In this document: one piece after another, positions 24,911 to 32,189 of the stretch
Layout of the letters: each line of letters starts with the position of its first letter
How positions within the stretch are numbered: the stretch's first letter is position 1
Source of the DNA: Extensimonas soli
GTDB lineage: Bacteria > Pseudomonadota > Gammaproteobacteria > Burkholderiales > Burkholderiaceae_C
Assembly: GCF_029211265.1 (NCBI RefSeq)
Contig: NZ_JARGEL010000031.1
Coordinates: 48,860-112,859, forward strand
Reading direction: 5' to 3'
Length of the DNA stretch: 64,000 nucleotides
Position numbers and translations under genes: made by a program
Notes under the pieces: model-generated
Told to the model about the DNA's origin: nothing
What the model saw: only the letters and a program-made list of their open reading frames with translations
Database searches by the model: none

Positions 24911-25407
24911 GGCCTCTTCCCCTTCGGTTCTTCCCAGGGCAGGTCGTCCTCCAGATCTGCGAACGGATTGGCAGCATCGGGTGCGAGCGGATCGGGCGTG
25001 GGCGGCAAGCCCCGCACGGGCGGAAACTTGCTGGACTCGTGGTGCGCGACCATTGCGTCCGACCAGCAAGTGACGATGGCGTCGATTACGCGCAGGGCCT
25101 CGGCTTCGGAGTAATCGCCTAGGGGCTTGGTGAAGCCGATCTCGCCCGCTGCCTCGCCGAAAGCCTTGAGGCAATGACGCATTGCGGCCAGTTCGACATC
25201 AGACGGATCAATCATGGCGACCTCCGTCTTGTCGATGCGACCTTCCTTGGCCCGCTGCCAGTTGCCGTACAGCGCGTGAAATGCGTCCTGGCAGCGACGG
25301 GAACAGAACACCCAGTCGATGGGGTAGCGCCGGGGATCGCCCACGCCGTGGCGGTTGTCGGTGTGGCCGTAGCCCCGGGCCTGTCGTTTGCAAACCCAGC
25401 ATTTCAC
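24907..25407 (-). CDS. DUF6511-like zinc-binding protein
   Basis: 166 residues. GTG start at 25407 has a strong GGAGGGGG RBS and overlaps the upstream TGA (GTGA). N-terminal CWVCKRQARGYGHTD and DWVFCSRRCQDAFH give a four-Cys zinc-finger pattern like that of DUF6511 phage proteins. The C-terminal half is acidic and Pro-rich (LPPTPDPLAPDAANPFADLEDDLPWEE), a profile reminiscent of a protein-interaction tail. Role unknown; in the recombination operon it may accompany the nuclease. Confidence 0.72.
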   Translation of the reverse strand: MKCWVCKRQARGYGHTDNRHGVGDPRRYPIDWVFCSRRCQDAFHALYGNWQRAKEGRIDKTEVAMIDPSDVELAAMRHCLKAFGEAAGEIGFTKPLGDYSEAEALRVIDAIVTCWSDAMVAHHESSKFPPVRGLPPTPDPLAPDAANPFADLEDDLPWEEPKGKRP

Positions 25408-26258
25408 GCCCCCTCCTCGAGTTCATCGAGCAGCAGGCCCAACTGCAGGGCAGCGCCAGCGAAGGCGGCTTCGCAGCGGCGCTTGAAGTCGGGGTAGCTC
25501 ATCGAGCTGCGCGCAATCGCGGTGACCGCGTGAATCTGCGATTCCAGATGCGCGAGCCCCTGATCGGACAGCCACTGGTGGTGCTTCTGCGAGATGCCCT
25601 TGCGATTGCGAATCTCGCCCAGCAAGTCCTGCGGGAGCACCGGCCCATAGACCCAGCGCAGCGTGATCTGACCGACGACGTGCGGAGGGTTCTGGTCGTG
25701 GCCCTGGTACTTCCAGCCGAACAACCGATAGATGGCGCGGTAGTAGTCCGGGTGGAAGCGGCGCTCCCACGATGCGCAGGACTGGCGCAGCAACTTGGAG
25801 ATCAGTTCCTGCAGTGCGTCCGGTGCGCGGTGGTGCTGGTAGCCGGTGGCCTCGTCGATCAGTGCGACCTCGCCGGTGGTGGCCAGCGCCCGCATGATCG
25901 TCAGGCAGTTACCGACGATGCCCTGCCGAGCGCGGTGCAGCGTGCCCGCGATGGCCGCGTCCACCACGGATGTGGCCACGTCCGCGATGATGCCTGCGGG
26001 GAAGAACTGGGTCTGACGTCCAGATGGCAGCAAAATCGGCCCAGATGATTTTTCCAATAAAGACAATGAGTTAGGCGCAATTTCGGCCAGAAAACGGACG
26101 AAACGGCCACCCTTGTGCGATTCGTGGAAACCAAGGAGCTTGGCCAGCTCCTTGCGGACGTAGCCGCGCTCGCCGGTGGTGAGCACGACCGCCTCGCAGT
26201 CGAGATCGCCGAAATGCACGACGCCGTAGTGGCTGGCAGTGAGCATGGATGCGTTCAT
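25404..26258 (-). CDS. P63C domain protein
   Basis: 284 residues from MNASMLTASHYGVVHFG. The N-terminal CEAVVLTTGERGYVRKELAKLLGFHESHKGG resembles the region found with P63C proteins, and the C-terminal FHPDYYRAIYRLFGWKYQGHDQNPPHVVGQITLRWVYGPV is the P63C domain itself, ending with a helical tail. P63C proteins are common in phages and plasmids and may bind nucleic acid; the function is unproven. GGGAGG lies six bases before the ATG at 26258. A longer upstream frame is rejected because it runs through the next gene. Confidence 0.85.
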   Translation of the reverse strand: MNASMLTASHYGVVHFGDLDCEAVVLTTGERGYVRKELAKLLGFHESHKGGRFVRFLAEIAPNSLSLLEKSSGPILLPSGRQTQFFPAGIIADVATSVVDAAIAGTLHRARQGIVGNCLTIMRALATTGEVALIDEATGYQHHRAPDALQELISKLLRQSCASWERRFHPDYYRAIYRLFGWKYQGHDQNPPHVVGQITLRWVYGPVLPQDLLGEIRNRKGISQKHHQWLSDQGLAHLESQIHAVTAIARSSMSYPDFKRRCEAAFAGAALQLGLLLDELEEGA

Positions 26259-26269
26259 GGCAGCCTCCC

Positions 26270-26911
26270 TCACTGCGCCCACGACGGTTTGCCCGTCACG
26301 GGTGCGCGTTGTGGAGCCGGTGTCTGATACGCGGGCGCGGCCTGCGCCGGAGCGCCGGACGTGCCGCCGCCCGACGCCTTGGGCGGCACGCCCATCAACT
26401 TGGCGTAGTCGGGGTGATCCGGTTCGACCGCCACCTTCACCACGTTGCGATCCTGGCCCTTGCCGTCCTTCTCGATGTCGACGCGGGCAAGGAACTCCAG
26501 GCCATCCAGTTCGTGGAAGCCTTGGATGCGGCGCGCAGACGAAGCCTGTGGGCTGTTGTCCTGCGGATGGACGTTGCGTGCGCTGTTCAGCGCGGCACGG
26601 ATGAAGCTGCGCCCCATCTGGCCCCAGGTCGGCCCCTTCTTGGAGTGCAGCCCGATGTTCGACCACATCTTGCGTTTGGCATGGTCGCCAGCGGTGACCA
26701 CGAATTCGGCTGCGAGATAGATCGAGCCGGTCTCGAAAGACTCGGTGGCGTAGCCGCCGCCCCAGCCCTGTGACGGGTCGTCATAGCCACCGGGCTTGAG
26801 GGTCATGCGCACCGGTACAACGGTTCCCTTGGGGATGAGATCGAAGCCGGACTGCTGCGATTCGGCGTCGTTGAAGTCGTTCCAGTTGTTGCTGGTGAAT
26901 TGGCTGGTCAT
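26270..26911 (-). CDS. Possible phage single-strand DNA-binding protein
   Basis: 213 residues from MTSQFTSNNWNDFNDAESQ. A beta-rich N-terminal two-thirds (PKGTVVPVRMTLKPGGYDD, GSIYLAAEFVVTAGDHAKRKMW, DGLEFLARVDIEKDG) precedes a disordered Gly/Ala/Pro/Gln tail (TSGAPAQAAPAYQTPAPQRAP). That is the overall shape of SSB-like proteins. It lies between the Sak4-like ATPase and the nuclease, where phages often encode an SSB. No diagnostic OB-fold motif can be pointed to by eye, so the role is inferred from context. Confidence 0.6.
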   Translation of the reverse strand: MTSQFTSNNWNDFNDAESQQSGFDLIPKGTVVPVRMTLKPGGYDDPSQGWGGGYATESFETGSIYLAAEFVVTAGDHAKRKMWSNIGLHSKKGPTWGQMGRSFIRAALNSARNVHPQDNSPQASSARRIQGFHELDGLEFLARVDIEKDGKGQDRNVVKVAVEPDHPDYAKLMGVPPKASGGGTSGAPAQAAPAYQTPAPQRAPVTGKPSWAQ

Positions 26912-26916
26912 GGCGA

Positions 26917-27765
26917 TTACTCCTTGGATTCGGTGGTGTTCGGGGTGACGGCGCTGGCGGGCCCGGCGGATGCGCCTGCACACTTGGCGATCAGCGCGCC
27001 GAGATGCGGCGGCTCCAGCAGGTCGAGGCGACCGCTGCGGTCTTTGGCCGGGAAACCGTAGGGATTGACGGTGTGGGTGACGAAGGCGCGGTAGGTACTG
27101 CCGTCCTCGGCCTTGATCTCGGCCAGCGTCACGACCTCGTCGACGATGCCGGGCAGCTCCAGGCTGGTTTTGCTGCCTTCGATCTGCGGGACGAATACCT
27201 TGCGGTTGTAGTCATCGAGCCGCTCGTCGAGGATCGCCACGAACACCACGTTCTTGCCGCGCGCGTGCTGCAGGTGGGTTAAGGCACTGACCATTTCCTG
27301 GCCCAGCAGGCCGTAGGCACCGCGCAGATCAGGCTTGCCGGAGCGGTCGCTGGTTGCACCGGGCTGTGTCTTGCACCACGCGAAGCACTGGCGGGACAGC
27401 TGGGTGATCGAATCGAGGAAGAAGGTCTGGTAGCGGTCGAGTTGCGCCGGGTCGCCAAACTTCTCGATGACGTGGTCGTAGTGAGCCTGCGAGAAGGCGC
27501 TCTCAGGCGGCAGCGACTTGTCCGGGCCCGCGAGGAAAACGAAGAAGTCGCGGCTCTCCGGCCACGAAGCCGGACGGATGGTGTCGCCCGGCCAGTCGGC
27601 CACTGCCAAGTCACCGGCCTCGATGTCGAGGAACAGCGTGGTGGCCGGGTCGAGGTCTTTGAGCCGCGTGGTTTTGCCGATGCCGGACTTGCCCAGCATC
27701 AGCAACTTCACGCCCTTGCGCTCGGCCATCCGCTCGATGGCGGACACGATGGGGAGCTTTTTCAT
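26917..27765 (-). CDS. Sak4-like RecA-fold ATPase (recombination)
   Basis: 282 residues. Walker A is LMLGKSGIGKTTRL at about residues 21-34, and TTLFLDIEAGDLAV is an early strand typical of phage AAA_24/Sak4 proteins. Walker B-like TFFLDSITQLSRQ follows near residue 115, and the later VVFVAILDERLDDYNR fits a sensor strand. Sak4 proteins act with a phage SSB in single-strand annealing; a possible SSB is encoded immediately downstream. Start overlaps the upstream stop (ATGA). Confidence 0.85.
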   Translation of the reverse strand: MKKLPIVSAIERMAERKGVKLLMLGKSGIGKTTRLKDLDPATTLFLDIEAGDLAVADWPGDTIRPASWPESRDFFVFLAGPDKSLPPESAFSQAHYDHVIEKFGDPAQLDRYQTFFLDSITQLSRQCFAWCKTQPGATSDRSGKPDLRGAYGLLGQEMVSALTHLQHARGKNVVFVAILDERLDDYNRKVFVPQIEGSKTSLELPGIVDEVVTLAEIKAEDGSTYRAFVTHTVNPYGFPAKDRSGRLDLLEPPHLGALIAKCAGASAGPASAVTPNTTESKE

Positions 27766-28244
27766 GCGGCACCCCCATCGAGCGTCAGGGTGATGGTCGG
27801 CTTGCCTTCTTCGACCGTGCGCGCAGCCGCAAACTGCTCCTGCAGGGCCGTGGGCCAGTTGGTGTAGCGGGACTCGGACACCGACAACTTGACGTCGATG
27901 TAGTCCTCCACCTTGTCGCCCGAGGCGACGATGCGCTCGGCCATCTCCTTGAGGATGGTCTGGCTCCAGGTCACCTTTTTGGGGAGCTCGTACTTGACGT
28001 GCAGCGCGCCGTCGTTGACGTGGGCGGTGCCGAAGTCGCGGCCGGAGTCACGCAGCGCGGCGCGCGCCTGCTCACCGAAACGCTGCAACTTGGCGGCGTC
28101 CAGCTTGGCGCGCAGTGGCTTGAGAAACGCGATGGCCTCGTCGACATTGCGCTCGGCGTCCAACAAATCCTGGATCGGCGCGGCCGCCAGTTGAGCGACG
28201 GTCATGCTCGCGAGGTCGGCCGGGTAGAGAGTCAGTTCTTTCAT
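27762..28244 (-). CDS. Hypothetical phage protein upstream of Sak4
   Basis: 160 residues from MKELTLYPADLASMTVAQ, with RBS GGAGAG upstream. The N-terminal half is helical (IQDLLDAERNVDEAIAFLKPLRAKLDAAKLQRFG); the C-terminal half has LPKKVTWSQTILKEMAERI and ends in strands. Comparable proteins accompany Sak4-type ATPases in phage recombination operons, with no assigned role. Stop overlaps the Sak4-like start, showing coupling. Confidence 0.7.
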   Translation of the reverse strand: MKELTLYPADLASMTVAQLAAAPIQDLLDAERNVDEAIAFLKPLRAKLDAAKLQRFGEQARAALRDSGRDFGTAHVNDGALHVKYELPKKVTWSQTILKEMAERIVASGDKVEDYIDVKLSVSESRYTNWPTALQEQFAAARTVEEGKPTITLTLDGGAA

Positions 28245-28255
28245 GGCTGCTCTCC

Positions 28256-28567
28256 TCACACCGGTACACGTTCGGACGTCGAGGCATAGACGTGACGCTT
28301 CTCGTAATCGAGCACACCGTTCTCGCCATCGAGGGGATAAGCCACCTTCTTCGAAAACTTGTTGAAGACAGGGCCCCGACCCATGCCGCGCCAGCGCGTG
28401 AGCGTCTTCGGGGACATTCCCCAGCGGTTGGCGAGCTCGACCTCGCTGAGGAATCGCCGCTGGGATAGCGCTGCGGATTCAGTGGTGGGCGTCGAACTGA
28501 ATCCGACGCCGGAATTGAGGCCCGGTGTGCCACCGAAGCCTCCTGACAGTGCCATTGAATAGGCCAT
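28256..28567 (-). CDS. Helix-turn-helix DNA-binding protein
   Basis: 103 residues. A low-complexity Gly/Ser N-terminus precedes a MerR/excisionase-type fold: RFLSEVELANRWGMSPKTLTRWRGMGRGPVF, then a wing KKVAYPLDGENGVLDYEKRHVY. It is the first gene of the leftward replication operon and sits downstream of a gap containing paired GGCGTAGC repeats, so it may be an early regulator. The precise role (repressor, activator or directionality factor) cannot be decided from the sequence. Confidence 0.75.
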   Translation of the reverse strand: MAYSMALSGGFGGTPGLNSGVGFSSTPTTESAALSQRRFLSEVELANRWGMSPKTLTRWRGMGRGPVFNKFSKKVAYPLDGENGVLDYEKRHVYASTSERVPV

Positions 28568-28670
28568 TGCCGTGCTCCTTCCCGTTCAGGGATTGGGGCG
28601 CGACCGGTGGCCAGTCCTGTACTGACCGTTGATGCCGGTTCACGCCTTCATCGGGGAAGGCGCTACATCC

Positions 28671-28699
28671 GGCGTAGCAACAGCTATTTTTGGCGTAGC
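28671..28699. promoter_or_regulatory. Paired GGCGTAGC repeats, candidate operator
   Basis: Two direct GGCGTAGC octamers (28671-28678 and 28692-28699) start 21 bases apart, two helical turns, with AT-rich flanks (TATTTTT and AAAATATT). They lie in the 158-base gap between the HTH gene and the recombinase-associated genes. A dimeric regulator could bind them on one face; promoter elements are not clear. Confidence 0.45.
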
Positions 28700-28725
28700 C
28701 GGAAAATATTTCTGCGAGACCCTCG

Positions 28726-29202
28726 CTACCCGAAGGACGCGATCAACTGGCGTTGCTCATTCCAGTCCAACGGCACCTTGGCCCGCAGGATGGCCTCCAG
28801 AGACACTGCCCGAGGCAGCCGTCCTTCGTAGGCGGCCTGGATGATGTCGGGGGCGAGAAGTGCCAGCCGCAGCAGATCGTTGACCGTGGAACGGTGGATG
28901 CACTCCCGTTCAGCGATCTCGGTGCCGCTGGCCACCGTCCCGTTGTCGATCAACTGCTGCCAGTAGATGCCTCGCCCCAGTGCCTTGAGCAGCGGGCGAT
29001 CCTGTTCGGGGGTGAGCACCGGGGTATCGGTGACGGCAATCGGCTGGCTGACGCCTTCCGGGGCGACAATCACCTTCTTGATGCCGCGCTTCTTGAAATG
29101 GAAGGGCACGAAAGTCGTGATCCGGACACCGCCGCCTTCCAGCGGGTGGCGGCGCTCGTGGGGTTTGCCATCGCCGACCAGCTTCTTTGAAGAGCGGTTC
29201 AT
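28726..29202 (-). CDS. Recombinase-associated HTH protein
   Basis: 158 residues. The C-terminal half contains a KorB-like helix-turn-helix (NGTVASGTEIAERECIHRSTVNDLLRLALLAPDII), and the N-terminal basic half has HFKKRGIKKVIVAPEG. Proteins of this type regularly follow this class of large serine recombinase in proteobacteria, in my recollection. They may be directionality factors or regulators. Start overlaps the recombinase stop by four bases (ATGA), so the two are co-translated. Confidence 0.75.
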   Translation of the reverse strand: MNRSSKKLVGDGKPHERRHPLEGGGVRITTFVPFHFKKRGIKKVIVAPEGVSQPIAVTDTPVLTPEQDRPLLKALGRGIYWQQLIDNGTVASGTEIAERECIHRSTVNDLLRLALLAPDIIQAAYEGRLPRAVSLEAILRAKVPLDWNEQRQLIASFG

Positions 29203-30566
29203 GGGGCCACCTCCATTTCCAGCAGCTCGCCCCCAATGCTGTCCGCCTGCAACTCACCGGCCAGCTCCCGCCATCCCGACTCGCGCCAAACGATGTCGAC
29301 GCCATCGGAGAGGAGCTGGACGCGCTCGATCAGCAGGTTGACCAGCCGCACCTGCTCAGCGGGGAACAACTGCTTCCAGACCTCGCCGAGGCGGCGCATG
29401 GCCAACACGGTGGTTGGCTCGTCGATCTCTGGGTAGTTGATGCGAACCGTGTTCCAGACCCCTTGGATGCTTTCGGGCGACTGGAGCGCGCCCACCAGCA
29501 GGTTCACCACCACTTCCTCGATCTGGTCGGCCGGGATCATCCCGGTGGCGCTGCTGCGGTAGCCGTAGCGGCTGTCCGCCTTGGGGATGTAGTAGCGGTA
29601 CTTCTTGCCCGAGGGCTTCTTGCTGTAGGTGATGTGGTACTTGCCTCCATCAGGGCCGTACATCAGTCCGCGCAACAACGCATCGGTCTTGTGCTGGGTT
29701 TGGGTCTTGCCCATGCGCTGGTGAGCATCCTCGGCGAGGATGGCTTGCACGCGATCCCAAAGCTGGCGGGTGATGATCGGCTCGTGCTGTCCAGCAAACA
29801 CCTCCCCTTTATGGCGGATCTCGCCAACGTAGATTGGATTGCGCAGTACCTTGGAGATGTACTTCTTGTCCATTGGCGTGCCATTGCGCACGCGGCCATC
29901 CTTCAGGCGGTTGGGCTTGGTAGTGATTCCCTCCAGGGCCATCTCGCGGACGATATCCGTGATGCAGCGCGTTTCGGTGAAGCGCGTGAAAATGCGCCGG
30001 ATGGTTTCGGCATCCCTCTCCTCGATGACCAGCTTGCGGTCTTTGACCTCGTAGCCCAGCGGGGTGTAACCGCCCATCCACAGGCCCTTGCGCTTGCTGG
30101 CGGCGATTTTGTCGCGGATGCGCTCGCCGGTGACTTCACGCTCAAACTGCGCGAAGGACAGCAGGATGTTCAACATCAGCCGTCCCATCGACGTGGTGGT
30201 GTTGAATTGCTGGGTAACCGAAACGAACGACACCTTGTGGCGCTCGAACACCTCCACAAGTTTGGCGAAGTCGGTCAGGCTGCGCGTCAGGCGGTCAATC
30301 TTGTAGACCACCACGATGTCGATCTGGTCGGCAATGATGTCGGCCATCAGTCGCTTCAAGGCCGGGCGCTCCATGTTGCCGCCCGAGTAGCCGCCGTCGT
30401 CGTAGTCGTCGGCCACCGGCAACCAGCCCTCGGCACGCTGGCTCACGATGTAGGCTTGGCCCGCTTCGCGCTGGGCGTCGAGGGAATTGAAGGATTGGTC
30501 GAGGCGTTCGTCCGTGGATACGCGGGTGTAGACGGCGCAGCGCTTCTTGGTTACGACAGTGTTCAC
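29199..30566 (-). CDS. Large serine recombinase (phage integrase)
   Basis: 455 residues. GTG start at 30566 overlaps the upstream TGA (GTGA), with GAGG six bases before it. The resolvase-type catalytic domain has CAVYTRVSTDERLDQSFNSL with nucleophile Ser near residue 16, conserved RLTRSLTDF and GRLMLNILLSFAQFERE, then the long E helix. A recombinase domain follows (GYTPLGYEVKDRKLVI, ISKVLRNPIYVGEI). The usual zinc-ribbon segment is present, but its Cys pairs are missing (GLMYGPDGGKYHITYSKK). It integrates the prophage by strand exchange at short att sites. Confidence 0.93.
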   Translation of the reverse strand: MNTVVTKKRCAVYTRVSTDERLDQSFNSLDAQREAGQAYIVSQRAEGWLPVADDYDDGGYSGGNMERPALKRLMADIIADQIDIVVVYKIDRLTRSLTDFAKLVEVFERHKVSFVSVTQQFNTTTSMGRLMLNILLSFAQFEREVTGERIRDKIAASKRKGLWMGGYTPLGYEVKDRKLVIEERDAETIRRIFTRFTETRCITDIVREMALEGITTKPNRLKDGRVRNGTPMDKKYISKVLRNPIYVGEIRHKGEVFAGQHEPIITRQLWDRVQAILAEDAHQRMGKTQTQHKTDALLRGLMYGPDGGKYHITYSKKPSGKKYRYYIPKADSRYGYRSSATGMIPADQIEEVVVNLLVGALQSPESIQGVWNTVRINYPEIDEPTTVLAMRRLGEVWKQLFPAEQVRLVNLLIERVQLLSDGVDIVWRESGWRELAGELQADSIGGELLEMEVAP

Positions 30567-31024
30567 TTGGTGCCTCGCTTCTGCTTGTTCTTGGTGATTC
30601 CGAAAAACAGCGGCCCTGACCACTGCGTGCCGGTGATGTGGCGGGCGACTCCCGACAAGCTCTTGAAGCGACGGCCTTCGTATTCAAAAGTGCCGTCCGC
30701 CTGCGCGGTGACGCGGTGTTCGCGGTTGTCGAATTCCCGTACCAGAACGGTGCCGGGAACGACCTGGACTTCGACGCCACGCTGCGTCTTGATGTTGGAT
30801 TGAGCTTCGCCGATCCGTGCCAGTTGCGTCTTCACGAGCAGGGTGGTGCCCAGCGCCTCCTCCTGCATCTTGTAGGCGACACGGCCTTCGACATAGGCCC
30901 GGTTGTGGTGTGGTGGTCGCTGCGGGAAATACTTGTCCCAAAGCGCCCACAAGTCTTTCATGGACAGCTTTGGCAAATTGGCGATTTGCACCGCCAGAGA
31001 CGGTGGTGTCTTTGGTGCGTTCAC
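30563..31024 (-). CDS. DUF2924 protein
   Basis: 153 residues. LSMKDLWALWDKYFPQRPPHHNRAYVEGRVAYKMQEEALG is the DUF2924 signature, and the C-terminal RRFKSLSGVARHITGTQWSGPLFFGI resembles a short recombinase-accessory or nucleic-acid-binding fold. DUF2924 genes sit beside serine recombinases in many proteobacterial elements and probably assist or regulate recombination (inference from neighbourhood). Stop overlaps the recombinase GTG; start overlaps the upstream small gene. Confidence 0.88.
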   Translation of the reverse strand: MNAPKTPPSLAVQIANLPKLSMKDLWALWDKYFPQRPPHHNRAYVEGRVAYKMQEEALGTTLLVKTQLARIGEAQSNIKTQRGVEVQVVPGTVLVREFDNREHRVTAQADGTFEYEGRRFKSLSGVARHITGTQWSGPLFFGITKNKQKRGTK

Positions 31025-31209
31025 TTGAAAACTCCTTCTGTAGAGGGGTTTGTATGAACGCGCTCGGGTGCCGAGAAGCCAAGTGGAATATCGCTTTCCT
31101 GCGGACGCGTGGAATGCAAGCGCGCGATCGCAATCGCGATGATTTCTGCGGCCTCGCGTGCCCGTTGACGAGGGGACATCAATTCAGGGAGTGTTGGTTC
31201 GACGGTCAT
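31021..31209 (-). CDS. Small hypothetical protein of the recombinase operon
   Basis: 62 residues from MTVEPTLPELMSPRQRAREAAEIIAIAIARLHSTRP. It is a short helical peptide of the kind that often precedes DUF2924 genes. RBS is weak; start at 31209 is preferred over an upstream in-frame codon at 31254. Stop overlaps the DUF2924 start (ATGA). It is the first gene of the recombinase operon, transcribed divergently from the thermonuclease gene. Confidence 0.65.
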   Translation of the reverse strand: MTVEPTLPELMSPRQRAREAAEIIAIAIARLHSTRPQESDIPLGFSAPERVHTNPSTEGVFK

Positions 31210-31315
31210 TTCGGTAGCCAGTAAAGTTGTCAGACCGTTACGAAGAATATGCACACAGGGCGGTCGGGGTATCCCGTTTCAGCGTGCATCAGATGGGGAG
31301 AGCGAGATTTCGAGG

Positions 31316-31870
31316 ATGTTTTTCTGGGCGGCGTTGATCGCCTTGACTGCTTGCAGTGCCAGCGCGGAGACCATCACGGGTCGAGTGATTGGCGTGGCCG
31401 ACGGTGACACGGTCACCGTCCTCGATGCGGATAGGACACAGCACAAGATCCGGGTGGCGGGGATCGATGCGCCTGAGAAGAAGCAGCCGTTCGGACAGCG
31501 ATCCAAGGCGTCGATGTCCAACCTCGTGTTCGGCAAAGACGTCGTCGTGATGGGCAGCAAGCGCGACCGCTACGGGCGACTCGTTGGCAAGGTGCTGGTC
31601 GCCGACCCCTCCTGCACCGCACGCACCTGTCCGAAGACACTGGACGCAAGGCTGGCACAGATCACAACCGGGATGGCTTGGTGGTACCGCCAGTATGCAC
31701 GGAAGCAGTCCGCCGAGGATGCTGGTACCTACGAGCTCGCCGAGCAGGAGGCGCGCGACCGCCACGTCGGGCTGTGGCGTGATGTCGCCCCGATCCCCCC
31801 TTGGGAGTGGCGTCGCGCCACGCACCCGCAGTCAGGCCAGAGATTTTCCGCGCTGGGTCGCCTCCATTGA
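31316..31870 (+). CDS. Thermonuclease (SNase)-like protein with signal peptide
   Basis: 184 residues. The N-terminal MFFWAALIALTACSASA is a Sec signal peptide with cleavage after ASA (a lipobox-like LTAC also occurs). The mature part is a staphylococcal-nuclease-like OB fold: RVIGVADGDTVTVLDADRTQHKIRVAGIDAPE with the metal Asp residues, then SKRDRYGRLVGKVLV with catalytic-type Arg, and AWWYRQYARKQSAEDAGTY. It probably degrades nucleic acid in the periplasm or outside the cell. It is transcribed away from the recombinase operon. Similar genes occur on conjugative and integrated elements. Confidence 0.85.
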   Translation: MFFWAALIALTACSASAETITGRVIGVADGDTVTVLDADRTQHKIRVAGIDAPEKKQPFGQRSKASMSNLVFGKDVVVMGSKRDRYGRLVGKVLVADPSCTARTCPKTLDARLAQITTGMAWWYRQYARKQSAEDAGTYELAEQEARDRHVGLWRDVAPIPPWEWRRATHPQSGQRFSALGRLH

Positions 31871-31898
31871 CCTGATTTTCGTCTGGTCATATATTATG
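31867..31898 (+). promoter_or_regulatory. Sigma-70 promoter of the LexA-like/QueC-like operon
   Basis: TTGACC (31867-31872), a 17-base spacer and TATATT (31890-31895) form a near-consensus promoter 25 bases before the ATG at 31921. The -10 lies inside CATATATTATG (31888-31898), which has CATA/TATG half-sites around TAT and could be an operator for the first gene product. It overlaps the last codons of the nuclease gene. Confidence 0.65.
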
Positions 31899-31920
31899 CA
31901 AATCGGCAAGGAGCAATGCC

Positions 31921-32154
31921 ATGAGCAAGCGAAAGACCGAAGGCATTACTAAGCCGCAGACCAGAACGCTGAGGGCGATTTGCCAAATCTTCGACAGCAC
32001 AGGCCTGCCGCCTACCGTCAAGGAATTGGCCGATGTGCTGGGCATCAGCCACGCCAGCGCTCACGAACAAATCGCGCAGCTGGTACGCAAGGGGTACTTG
32101 AGAAAAGAGGAAAAAAAGGCCCGGAGTATCGTGATCGCGAAACGGCACGAGTGA
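31921..32154 (+). CDS. Stand-alone LexA-type winged-helix protein
   Basis: 77 residues, consisting only of a LexA N-terminal-like DNA-binding domain: KPQTRTLRAICQIFDSTGLPPTVKELADVLGISHASAHEQIAQLVRKGYLRKEEKKARSI, where LPPTVKELADVLG and the recognition helix SHASAHEQIAQL match LexA. No autoprotease domain follows, so it cannot be cleaved like LexA. RBS AAGGAG lies before the ATG. As the first gene after a strong promoter, it probably autoregulates the operon containing the next two genes. Confidence 0.85.
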   Translation: MSKRKTEGITKPQTRTLRAICQIFDSTGLPPTVKELADVLGISHASAHEQIAQLVRKGYLRKEEKKARSIVIAKRHE

Positions 32155-32189
32155 TCGCGATGCTTTGATCTGAACAAAGGGAGTCCTGG

